A stretch of 36,164 nucleotides of DNA, taken from positions 70,258 to 106,421 of the forward strand of contig NW_003152757.1 in the NCBI RefSeq assembly GCF_000003605.2, read 5' to 3'. The translations under genes were made by a program, and so were the position numbers. The number at the start of each line of letters is the position of its first letter. The stretch's first letter is position 1. This document shows, in pieces, positions 1 through 10,618 of the stretch. The notes beneath the pieces are model-generated. The model was not told the origin of the DNA and made no database searches. It saw only the letters and a program-made list of their open reading frames with translations. The DNA comes from Saccoglossus kowalevskii. Lineage: Eukaryota; Hemichordata; Enteropneusta; Harrimaniidae.

Positions 1-3000
1 AGCCAATTCAAAAAGAAATCATTTATATTGAAAAAACTGATGTAGTGTTGTGCGATTGTGATGAAAAACAAAAACTCTTTCAATGAAAACAAAACAAATA
101 TTAATCTTCAGAATTTCAAAAAAGGATTCATTAATACTCATTTTATTTAGTTTCGCCTAACGTTTCCAAACATAATTAAGTGATGAATTCTGTTACCATA
201 GGAACCAATAAGTGTTTTACCATTTTTCTTGTAACAAATTGTTTAGTGATCATACTATTTGTTTTATAATTGTGAATAATGGTAATAAATACGCCCTCAG
301 CGATTTGATGATTTGTGTTTACATGATAGTTGTCAATTTCCTTTTTCTCGGCGTTGTTTCAACTCAAATGCAAATAATAAAAGCTTTAGAACATATTTGA
401 ATACGTGATCTTTTGGAATCCACCATAAATGTCATTTTAATTAAATTATGCATATACATTTTTTTAAAAGCTCGCGGTGTTCACAGTGCATATAAGGCCA
501 AACAAATCTTTTGAAAGTTCACGAACATCCACAATTAGAGTGGTTGCGGAATCTAATCTGGTTTTAATGAAATTGCTGACAGTGGTTTTAGAATTTAATC
601 TTTCCATGTCGTGCCGACTATATAGATGGGCTTAAAAGAATATCTCTGTCTCCTAATTACAGCTGTGATTGCTCCGGGATAGCAGTGAATGTATTCGACG
701 TCATTTAGACTTCACTTCGAAAGTGATTTAAGTAACTCACATCACGCTGTTCACGCTGCTTGTGTTCACACAATTTCGCTTAGACAAAAGACGGATCGAG
801 AATATTAAATATATAATATCAGACAACGATAAACTTTGTCGCTGCAATAGGACACGCGGGTAAACCTGTCAACTGTGCCGATGCAATACTAATACCCATA
901 TCATAGTACGGTAAGGGATGGTTCTACAAGATCTGGCTTAATAGCTTGAAATTTGACACGTATTAATTTAAAATATTATCGTGTAGGCTACCCGGCGAGA
1001 ACTAGCTAACATCGTGGCACCATTTAATTGTGTTAATGTAATCATCCCATGTTATATTTGCAGCTTCCTTGTTTCACTTACCCTGGGAAATTAATTGAAT
1101 TCCTTCATTGCGTGATGATATAATCATATACACGCTTTCGAAGTAAAATATTACTTGATTACCTCTTCGTGTGTGTTTTTTGAATCATGAGTCAGCAAAT
1201 CTAAAATGATGACTATAATCACGATATATAGGTAAATAAGTGACTGTCCCTTGGTGTGTATCAGCCTCGCCTACGGCTCGGATTTACCTGTTTTGAAATA
1301 TAGTAAGTGGCATTTAGAAAAATAAGCACTGCATAGCACTTATAGCAAGTGGTTATTGGTAGTTGAAATAATTAGTAATTATTCACTCGTGGACGACACA
1401 GAATTCGTAATAAAAGTAATGTGCTCATACTAGTAGTCTTAAATGGATCATTGCTATTGATTCCTTCATTGCGTCGACCGTGACATACACTATCTCTAAT
1501 TATAAATCTAATCACTTTTTTGATTTGGTACTGTAATAATACTTATAAAGAATAAATTATTGTTGGAATCCCTGTAACGAGCATATACGAATGGCTACAT
1601 ACAAAGTAACACTTAATATACAGACAATTCAATAGGTCCGGTATTAAGTGTGATATATATGGTATTACTGGTAATATAGTGTACATATGTCACAAGTTAT
1701 ACCTGTGTCAAAGGTCATACAGTGGTTCGTACCTCGACTCCATTGATACTAAATAATGTGCACTTCGTTGGCCAGTGGTCGATACAGTAAAACACTGATT
1801 GATTGGAATCCTTGTAGCGAAATACAATGAGCTGAGGCCAAGCAGGGTAGATCAACCTTTGTAAAGGCCCTGGGAAACTGAAATGTTGTTCTTGCTAGAA
1901 GTTAAAGCTTACGGCCTTCACTGATGTCAAATAAAATACAATTCGTGAACCCGGAAATATTCACATTATCACGTACAATGGCAAATATTCATGTTAATTT
2001 CAATGGATAGGTAATCAAAAACGATGGTATTGACTACTACTAACCTATCTTCATCAACGCCAGTCAGTTTAATTGAATAGGCTTCCTGACGTAATGTACT
2101 CTGCTATGCAACTAAGTGAATGTAAGAGTGGGAGTGGTTCTCTTAGAAATGACACGCTATTTCACTATTTAATCGTATTGTGTATAGCTTATTTTCATAT
2201 AAGTGTTCTGTGTTGGCTAAAATTTACTATATACATTAAATAAGAATGTAGGAAAAAATGTGCCCATGTTGTATATTATTAATTTGCTTATATTTATTTG
2301 TGCAACCCATGTATGCATATACATTACATGTAAATTAATAATAATAAGCTCAACCAAAATGATTATCATCTACTATCGGAACGATGAACCAATACCTCTG
2401 TCTAAAAAAGTGACATTTTAACTTTCTACGAATGTGTGAAAATGTGCGCATGTCTATCAGTTTCTAGTTTTCTTGCTACACAATATCAAGTCTTATAGTA
2501 CAATATTTACACACTCTCTAGATCGTACTCGCTGTCGAAACTCAAAGACAAACGCGAGTAAAACTCGACAAATCGTACAAAATCCTAGTTATATTTCCTC
2601 GTGTCCTCTTAACATGTTTTTGGAATAAATTACTCGGATGTATGTGATATAAAAAATATCAGATAGACATTGAAATAATAAGACACGGAACAAAGACACG
2701 ACAATTGTATTGTTTAATATAGAATATACGATTTAGGACCACATATTATGCCATTCATCTGAAAAAAATCAAATCATTTGCAGATTTGTCACGGGTGACA
2801 CGGTCTTCATGAACAACTTAGATAAACCACGGTCAGCAGAATAAACCTGATACATGGAATAGCGAATGGCTCATATATTAAGTAGTACATTAGCTAATTT
2901 ACTACTATAGTTATCACACTAACAGGACTTAAACTTTCGATGCGCGTAATGTCATATTGAAATCGAGGGCATTGATTGCAAAGAACAGATTGTTAAGCAA

Positions 3001-3584
3001 TCTAAATTTATTGTATGGAAATGCAGTTTTCAAGGTCACTGATGTACAGTGAGTCTTGTTCGATATGATACCCTTGCGATGTATACAACATACATAAACT
3101 ACAATGCTTATTTACACGAATTTATTGACAACTGATCACAATACTCCCAAACATTGGTAAGCCTTTGTCATCTTTTCCGATTTTACTTTTAAATTATTTG
3201 AATTAATATATTATTTTGCGTACAAGTGGGAGTAGAAAAAAGAAGTGTATTTTGTTTATAATATACGCCGAATGATTTACTTTTTAGTGTTTGTTCCCAG
3301 GGATGATTGTGCGAAAAACCCTTGAATACCGCAATGATTTCAGATGTTACGACACATACCAAACTATACTTAAATATTACTATTCTTATGTCATCATATA
3401 ATTTTACATAATTGCGTATCAGTACTTTATGTCGAATAACAAAGTGTATCAATTTAAAACTAAACTATATTTGTTCTATAATAATGTATACTCAATAACA
3501 TACAATATTTCCACTACTGCAACGTTGTCATTGTTACATATCACAAAGAATTCGACGAGGTGAGTCAAGTGCGTATGACAGTTA
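1..3584. other. AT-rich non-coding stretch
   Basis: No reading frame here looks like a gene: the longest open frames are 60-90 codons, rich in Phe/Ile/Tyr/Asn as expected from AT-rich DNA, with no recognisable motif. Short direct similarities occur (ATTCCTTCATTGCGT near 1100 and 1460; TTGGAATCC-TGTA-CGA at about 1565 and 1803), which may be remnants of old dispersed repeats. It could be intergenic or intronic. Confidence 0.5.
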
Positions 3585-3881
3585 TTAAAGGGCGGTAATC
3601 GTCGCGCCGCCGCTCATGTGAGAAGTTTGTGTTGATTTTTCCACAATTCAATGCGCTTTTCTAATGAAAACACGAGTACGATATTTGACCTGGGTGAAAC
3701 GTGCAATAATTACGCTGGTGACCTATTCGATACCTTCCAATCACCAAAGAAATTACCTAGTTAAAGCTTGGTAACGTCTCAGTTTGTACTCGTTGGTCTG
3801 AGCAACAGCCAAACTCGCCATCTTTGTTTATACGAGTCCCATATTTCGCGCATGCGTAGCGCGACGATCACCGCTCTTTAA
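3585..3881. mobile_element. MITE-like element with 23-bp terminal inverted repeats
   Basis: The ends at 3585-3607 and 3859-3881 are inverted copies of each other, matching at 21 of 23 positions; the shared core includes ATCGTCGCGC. Both ends carry TTAA. The outer bases can be read either as a TTAA target duplication (piggyBac-like, with the element starting AGGGCGG) or as TA outside TTAA ends (Tc1/mariner-like). The roughly 300-bp interior has no transposase ORF, so this would be a non-autonomous copy mobilised from elsewhere. The GC-rich, CpG-containing termini stand out against the AT-rich surroundings. The superfamily is undecided. Confidence 0.7.
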
Positions 3882-5871
3882 TATATACCGGCGATTCAAG
3901 TAGATTGTCACATTCTCACATAATACAATAATAACCATCAGAAATTGTAGTTTAGTCTAAATCTTCAATGGAAATAACAAATGTAATAATAACGCGCCAT
4001 CTGGCGACAACAAACTAATGCAACATGAGGCCGTTATATCTGTAGTCAATGACAAATACTGTTGTTTAATAAAGATGACGAGCGACTATACAACTAAACT
4101 TAGTTGTCTAGATATAAGCGGTCCGAAATCAATAGCATAATATGTAAAATGTGTCATGAGTACATCACTTATTATTTGATTACTGGTATGTCAACCTCTG
4201 TGAATAAAGATTAGACAATAAACAAATTAAGGACTTCATTGAGGACGAACATATTTGACAAATGCTGTCGTGCCCAGATTGTAATACCAAACAAGCATTC
4301 ACATATTGCCACACGGTTCGTGGTGCTAAAATAATACCAGTGTAACATCGTATACACGTACATATGTGACTGACAGGGTCGCGTATGCGTAAAACAAATC
4401 GTTTGAATTCATTAGGGATTTCCTCTAAAAAGAAACCCTCCGTTTGCAAAATATTACAGTTAGATTTTTGTCAATGCGTAGCCATGCGACGAATTGAAAA
4501 GTGAATAATTCAGGTGAACTGATGTCGATAATATTCACATGTCGTGCTGTAGAGGTGGATATCATGCAGAGACGCAAATTGAACAGCGCTCAATTGGAAT
4601 TGTAATGACTTGTGTTCGTTTTATTTGTAAACCATGTTCTACTGTTATTTGCTCACAGTAACATTAGTGTTTCTAGTTCTTACATTTATGTAGATCACTG
4701 ATTGTATAGATAGTATATAAGATAGTATCACTGTGTATTTCATTATTATAACTATGATACTCTAGTAACTGTGCATATCTATGTATTATTAAGTATAATT
4801 AAGTATAATGTTTATGTGAGGGTATATACGGCAGGTTTCCCACATTTAGCCGTACCATAACTTCGCCAATAGTTTCGCGAATTGTGGTAGTCGTGTGTGG
4901 CAAGATTCAAAACACTCCAAATCACAACGACGAAATCTACAACCGAAAATCAAGCAATGCTAGCAAGTTGAATGCACTGTGATGACATAATTTCTAGAGC
5001 CAAATATCCTAAGTGATATCGAGGCTTATCGCAATTTGCTATAAAAGCCGTTAAGTCAAAGAGTAAGAAGACGTGGAAGTTGTGATCTGCTGGGTGTGAT
5101 GAATTTAAAACACAAGTGATTCACACAATTATTGTATGACGATACTTTGTGTAAGATAGAAACTTACATTTCAATGATATTAGGCAGTGTTTACACACGA
5201 CGTATATCTCGTGAAATGGTGATGTGTAATATAAGCGACACTACTCACCAGATTGTAGTTCATTTCTTCCAATTCCTTAAAAATAAAATAATTTTAATAA
5301 TGCTACACTGTGACATGTATTCAGTCAGTGTAACTCACATATAAAGATTTGTCATTAATGAGGTAATTTTAATCACTTCAATAACTCTGAAATTTGTACG
5401 ATCATAGTCTATGCCAGAAGACTGTAATACACTAATATGGCTTGTTTCAACTCAACGATTGTTTATACCGTTAGTTGCAGTTATGTCATTACACAATTCC
5501 GTCATTGGGTTGTTGTTGTTTTTTTTACATATGTGGAACATTTGTTACTATTTAACGTATTGGTGACCTTTGGTGTTTTCGTGAAGTAATCTTATAGTTG
5601 ACAACTGTGATAGGAATATCCAGATGTTTCCGGGCACAATTAATAATATATTTTCTCGGTAGGAATTCTCTGTAAATACATCCACATTTAGTTTGGGTTC
5701 CCGAGAATCGTGACGCTCGTATTCACCCTCCAGTATTTTATGGAGAGGCTGCTAATATATGACGGGTAACCATTGGTAACCTCCTGAACGCTAGTCGGGA
5801 CCCAGGGTAATTCATCACAGACAATGAAAGAATTCAAACTTCGACTTGATCTACTTGTGTAATAATTCATG
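3882..5871. other. Non-coding stretch with a TATA-like box
   Basis: There is no convincing gene. A consensus TATAAAAG lies at 5040-5047 on the plus strand, but no good ORF follows within several hundred bases. A minus-strand frame at 4180-4449 is open for about 89 codons and contains an acceptor-like TTTCTTTTTAG, but its translation matches nothing I recognise. I treat both as unproven. Confidence 0.35.
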
Positions 5872-6297
5872 TCACGTTTCTAAATAGATTGCTTTAGTAG
5901 ATTGTCTAATGCAAACTTTATATTGCCCGTTGCTTTCAATATAAAGATCGTCCATCCCTAAACAATAACCATAGACCATTAGTGCGTGTCCTTGAGTGGA
6001 GCAGACGACCCGAAATGAACTTGACGGTTTAAATGTTCGCCCTTTTTGAGAAATCAGTAGATGCAATATGATTTAATTAAATGAGTTTGCTGACCTATTT
6101 GTAGCTGTTCTCATCGTCGTGAAGACATGATTGGTTCTTTCTGTGACATTAAGGACATAAACTGATGAGACATCGGCCATGCCATCCTTATCAAATAATA
6201 CGTATAATGGATATGAATAACACATCTCAAAAACTAATGAAATTTTGTCATAGTGTACTGTGACGTCATTTAGGGTTTTATTTATCGACAGATCCAT
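5872..6297 (-). pseudogene. Reading frame broken by one stop; family unknown
   Basis: On the minus strand, one frame runs from an ATG at 6297 down to 5872, about 141 codons, interrupted by a single TAA at 6073-6075. Such length is unusual for this AT-rich window, and the translation has mixed, protein-like composition (for example VYVLNVTERTN before the stop and ALMVYGYCLGMDDLYIES after it). I do not recognise the family. The end of the second half (STKAIYLE) faintly recalls the start of retroelement integrase cores (TRAIHLE), but the acidic catalytic motifs that should follow are missing. It may be a decayed gene or transposon piece, or chance. A perfect CRE (TGACGTCA) at 6261-6268 lies inside it. 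Confidence 0.25.
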
Positions 6298-6310
6298 CAG
6301 TAGTAATGTT

Positions 6311-6320
6311 TGGGGGGGGG
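6311..6320 (+). repeat. G homopolymer run
   Basis: An uninterrupted run of about ten G lies in otherwise AT-rich DNA. The exact length should be treated with caution because such runs are prone to sequencing error. Confidence 0.8.
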
Positions 6321-6819
6321 AATTGTTGACGCTGTTTTGGTTTAATTTCTGTCACAATACAATGAGATAGTACACTTTTTAATCCCATGCAATGATTTAT
6401 TTATAATCGGATAATTATTTATAAATTCAACATTACATCTAGTAAAATAAGACTTATCGCTTTTAGAACTCAGCTTACAGATAAGATAAGTTAAAAATAA
6501 ATAAATATTAATAATGTACGTCACAGACAAGAAATTGGCGTCGCAATTAAGTGTGAAATAACGGTGACGAGTACGATTTAAGAATTCACTATGGTGATAG
6601 ATAGAATATTTATGACCAGTGTGTAAATTAATGGATGCGATCCGTGCTCTAATTTCTCATCGTCTAGCGTTTGAAAGAATCACCATCTTTGTCGTCTCAT
6701 GAACTCAAGTTAAACTCCTGGACTGGGTAATTAATTGAGGCAGAATCTAGTTAATGTAGTGTAGTCTTGAACCGAATCACATTAGCTGTTATGTTTTCTC
6801 TACATGTCTTTAATACGAG

Positions 6820-6900
6820 TTATTACATATTTATTTTACAATACAATTCAATAGTTTATTACATATTTATTTTACAATACAATTCAATAGTTTATTGCAT
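6820..6900. repeat. 36-bp tandem duplication
   Basis: Two identical 36-bp units sit head to tail (6820-6855 and 6856-6891), followed by the start of a third (TTATTGCAT). The unit begins TTATTACATATTTATTTTAC. Complete identity suggests a recent slippage or unequal-exchange event. Confidence 0.9.
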
Positions 6901-9476
6901 AGAAACAAATACATAGATAGGCGTTATTGACTATATAAATTGCTGCACACGTGGCGTTACTGTAAAATGATTAATGTACCCACTAAGTATGCATTCTATA
7001 GTTCGTGTATGAAGCAGACACTCTACGTAGATATATTACGTCATTAAATGATGTCGTAGATATTATAAACGCATTTAGTCTGTTTCACTGTCAGTTTCAA
7101 TAGAGATTACGACAAAATATGCGGTACACGTGTTATTATCACATGAGAGGTCATCAATTACATAGTGTGAACTGAATAAGAGTAATTTACATGTTGTGAG
7201 TACGTGTTAGACACCAAATATCGACATTATGGGTAAAACTGTCTATATAATAACATTATACCTCATTTAAAAAAATGATAGAATAATTTCCGACGATGGG
7301 GAAATGCGCCAAAAAAGAAAATACTAGTATTCGACCACAAAACGTTATCTGAAGTGTCGTCCCGCGTGAATTCCACGTGGATAACTAAAACAATATATTG
7401 CATTACCGCAGCTTATTGCGGATAGGTTTTGTTAGATTTCACATAAATAAATTTCCAAATGCATGTGTACAATTACCTAAAATAAATTATTTGTTTCTAC
7501 TAATACGACTCTTGGTAATGTGTGTCATTGTTCTGGTCGTTAGTTTATTCCTGTAATTCCACGACTGGCCGACCGTCAACTTGTAAACTTGCATTGTATT
7601 AGTTACATAACTTGTAAAGCGATAATTGTAAATCAAACCATATGGAGTTGACGAGCAGAATTCTTCCTTAACTATTGAAGGATTAACCAACCAAAAACAT
7701 CAGCCACTGCAGGTAAGGTCCATAGTGACTGCGCTAGTATTTCATATATGATATCAAGATTGGCCTCTCTAAAGGCGTACCATCAGCAGATGCATACTAG
7801 ATTCATTAATTTAATGAAGACGTCACTGTGACATCTTCACTAGATATGGACCTATTCAAAGCTGTAACTTCAAATTACTTAATTCTATGTTGAACCGACA
7901 AAGAAGTGCAAACCGAAAACCTAAAAACATACATCGTAGAATGCTACATAGGTTAAAGTCGGATATGCATCTCCATCTCTACAGTTCTCTTCTTTAATTA
8001 TATGCTCCACCTAAAACTCATTTTATTCAAACTATTCTGAACTACACGACAACACTCGTGTTATACTGGCATGGAATGTATACATAATGTAGTTTGTCAA
8101 TTCTCCAGTGTTTGTTTAATTATACAATTACATTTCAACCATTTCTGAGTGAATCTACCCGTGCTACAGATTGAAGAGTTCTGGCATAGTGTATGTTTCG
8201 AACGTGTACGCGCTTGCAGTAGCTGGCTGGCAACAACCAGTTATTCGCACTACAAGATAAAAAACCACATTGACATTTTACATCTCTGAAATTAAGTGAA
8301 ATGTTGTGTATGGAAGTTGTGTAATACCAGAATTGTGATATATGCGACTACCATCTTCCTTGAATCCCTTATGTAGTTTATATTGGTACAATTTATTTTT
8401 AGCCAGTCTAGGCATGTCCGAAATTTAGCCCCGAAGAAGCAAAATCAGCCATATTGTCAGTCAGCCATATTGAATCCGAACCATAACAACGCGTATCAGG
8501 GTACCAAGTTTGATATTGATGCAGGCCCGAGATCTAGTTGTGTAATTCCTTTTAAATGCTCGTTTCGACAAATGATAATGACATTTAGTCGGCTATCTTG
8601 AATTAGATCGATTAAAATACATGTACATGCATATCATGAAATATAATGTGTATTAGTACAGTTAAACCAGTTTGGTATCAGAATAACATTTTCTGAAACC
8701 AAAATAGTCACCAGTTGGCTTTTTAGAATCCGATCTGTAAAACAAAATTATATTTAGAATGATTCAATGATATTAAATGTATGAATGGTTGTGACTAGGA
8801 CACACAAAACTTGAAGTGTTTATCACAGATTACATATCGTAGTTAATATTGATGTCATAATACCAACAGTGTAAGGCCTGCTTATAGAAATTGAGAGGGC
8901 CACCAACAGAACTCACACTGGACAGGGGGTTCTTTCACTGCTGGTATGGGGTAAACAAGACTCTAGTACTGGAATTGAAATACACATACACCAAAATATC
9001 AGCTCGTGGCTGTAATACCTATCAAAATAATTACAAGAAATAAAGCACAGAAAATACAATGAATAAAGTCACTAAAATAGGCGATTGCTTAGGGAAGTGT
9101 GCATTGGTGATAACTCACAGTTCCAGGATGTATTATTGGACGACAGTCAATAGCTTCTGCAACACAACAACGAAGAAATACAGGAGTCTTACTTGCAGAG
9201 GTAGGGCACCACTGAAAGCAGGAGATCGCAGAGCAGTTCATACATGTCTCACAGAATAATGGTTGTAGCCTGTATCACTTGTCTCACAATATCGTAGCAG
9301 CACACACAGGATACGAAGTTGAAATGATGGACCCAAACTGTCTTCAGTCTTTCAAATTTATAGGCATGATTCAGTGAAACCACCTGGGTTTCCACATGAG
9401 CCAATCAGAATGTCACGCTGCTAGCAGCTGTGTCACGTAGGCAACTCAGTAGATCATTCTTTGTTTTTCGAATAAC
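6901..9476. other. Non-coding stretch; slightly GC-richer from about 8.87 kb
   Basis: No gene can be supported. A consensus donor-like CAG|GTAAGG at 7707-7715 follows a 27-codon open stretch on the plus strand, too little to call an exon. From about 8870 the base composition is less AT-rich and several short ORFs appear on both strands (for example plus 9059-9259), none with a recognisable domain. The shift in composition suggests old interspersed-repeat material, but I find no termini. Confidence 0.35.
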
Positions 9477-9590
9477 AGCACACCTGGTAGATTTCAATTC
9501 TCCCTCCAAAGCTGTAAACACCCTTTGTTATATACATCATAGCACATCTGGTAGATTCCAACTGTCTTTCCAGAGTTGAAAACAAGTATG
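9477..9590. repeat. Diverged 64-bp tandem duplication
   Basis: Segments starting at 9477 and 9541 share AGCACA-CTGGTAGATT and about 45 bases at roughly 80% identity by eye. The 64-bp period is not a multiple of three, so it does not preserve a reading frame. The minus-strand ORFs that overlap it (9454-9699 and 9596-9964) are therefore unlikely to be repeat-containing genes. Confidence 0.6.
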
Positions 9591-9956
9591 ACCTGTCAAT
9601 CTCCTTTATGACAGTTATCACACGGCAATGCACACCGATTCTTCCCATGATTCCAGCACACTTCCATTTGCAGAGTTTGAGGTAATATGACAAAAACATA
9701 ACATAAAGGATGCTGACAGACAGTCAAAACAATAAGCACTGTAATGCGCCAATATGAACTAAAATTAACAAAACAAAGAAGGCGTAAAACGAAAATATAT
9801 TTTGCACCTTCTGATTCCTTGGTTTTGTTGATTTTATGAGAGTGAAAATGTTTGCTTCCAGTACTCGAATTATTCAACGCTACAATGTTGACAAAGTCGA
9901 CATCTGCTACTGAGGATAGGAAAATAGTTATTAGTTGTGAAAACTTAGAATATAAC

Positions 9957-9993
9957 TTACTCACTCACTCACTTACTCACTCACTTACCTCAC
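9957..9993. repeat. Imperfect TTAC/TCAC tetranucleotide microsatellite
   Basis: About nine tetranucleotide units alternate between ACTC and ACTT. On the minus strand this reads as GTAA/GTGA units. That resembles the short 3' tails of some invertebrate LINEs and SINEs, but no element body is visible next to it. Confidence 0.75.
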
Positions 9994-10365
9994 TTTATGA
10001 GTCAGTGCATTTGGAACCTCTACATACCTGTTGAAATGGAACGTGTTATATGATTTATTCAATCACAAAGTCAAGGTTCATCTGCACCATGTTGACAAAC
10101 TATTTGCAAACAGATTGTCATTTAAGGATTCTGTGGATGTATTCCCGAGCACGTTGATCAAAACAGATATGCTGTTCACCATCTACATCTGTATCAGATT
10201 ATTGGGATGTTAAATATATAATTGATGTCAGATTTGGCAATAGTAAATTCTTTAGTGTCCTTTGCTTCGCATTTATTTCAGGTAATTGATTAGCACATAG
10301 TACGTAACACTCAGAAATCCAGTTTTGCAGAGCATATCAACAATTAAATTAACTTTTTTAGAACG

Positions 10366-10379
10366 GTATGCAAGTTAAA
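10366..10379 (+). repeat. Left target-site duplication of LINE insertion
   Basis: GTATGCAAGTTAAA occurs here and again, perfectly, at 10605-10618, bracketing the LINE fragment. A perfect 14-bp pair at both edges of a retroelement fragment is the expected footprint of target-primed reverse transcription. Confidence 0.85.
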
Positions 10380-10604
10380 AAAGATATGCAAGCCACCAAC
10401 GAGAATCATACAGTGGAACCCACAGGGCAAGCGAAAGAGGGGAAGGCTTAAGAACAGTTGGAGAAGGGAAACTGAGGCAGAGATGAGGAGCATTAGTTAG
10501 AGCTGGCACGACCTGAGAAAGAAGGCCCAGAGACGAGTGCAGTGGAGGATGATCATCGGTGTCCTATGCTCCGACTGGAGCAAAGGGCCCAAGTACGTAA
10601 GTAA
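10380..10604 (+). mobile_element. 5'-truncated non-LTR retrotransposon, 3' end only
   Basis: This is the extreme 3' end of a LINE. From about 10391 one plus-strand frame reads as the C-terminal tail of LINE reverse-transcriptase polyproteins: WNPQGKRKRGR, then KNSWRRETEAEM, an in-frame TAG at 10498-10500, then WHDLRKKAQRRVQWR and GVLCSDW. The WNPQGKRKRGRP...TWRR...W..L...AQDR..WR pattern is a familiar tail in animal LINEs; I do not assign the clade. After the coding remnant comes a short GTAA-type tail (10595-10605). The insertion is only about 225 bp and dead on arrival, because the endonuclease and RT core are absent. The intact target duplications argue that it is not very old, although the tail already carries a stop. 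Confidence 0.85.
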
Positions 10605-10618
10605 GTATGCAAGTTAAA
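10605..10618 (+). repeat. Right target-site duplication of LINE insertion
   Basis: This is a perfect second copy of the 14-bp sequence at 10366-10379, starting directly after the GTAA tail. Beyond it the flanks differ (AAAAG on the left, CTATC on the right), which sets the limits of the duplication. Confidence 0.85.

Noticed and set aside
5872-6066. BEL/Pao-type integrase remnant suggested by STKAIYLE
   Set aside because: The expected downstream acidic motifs (around SDNGT-F) are absent in all three frames, and the upstream match is too weak.
9596-9964. 122-codon minus-strand ORF
   Set aside because: The translation is Ile/Leu/Val/Phe/Ser-rich without motif; the neighbouring frame contains the 64-bp duplication, which does not keep frame.
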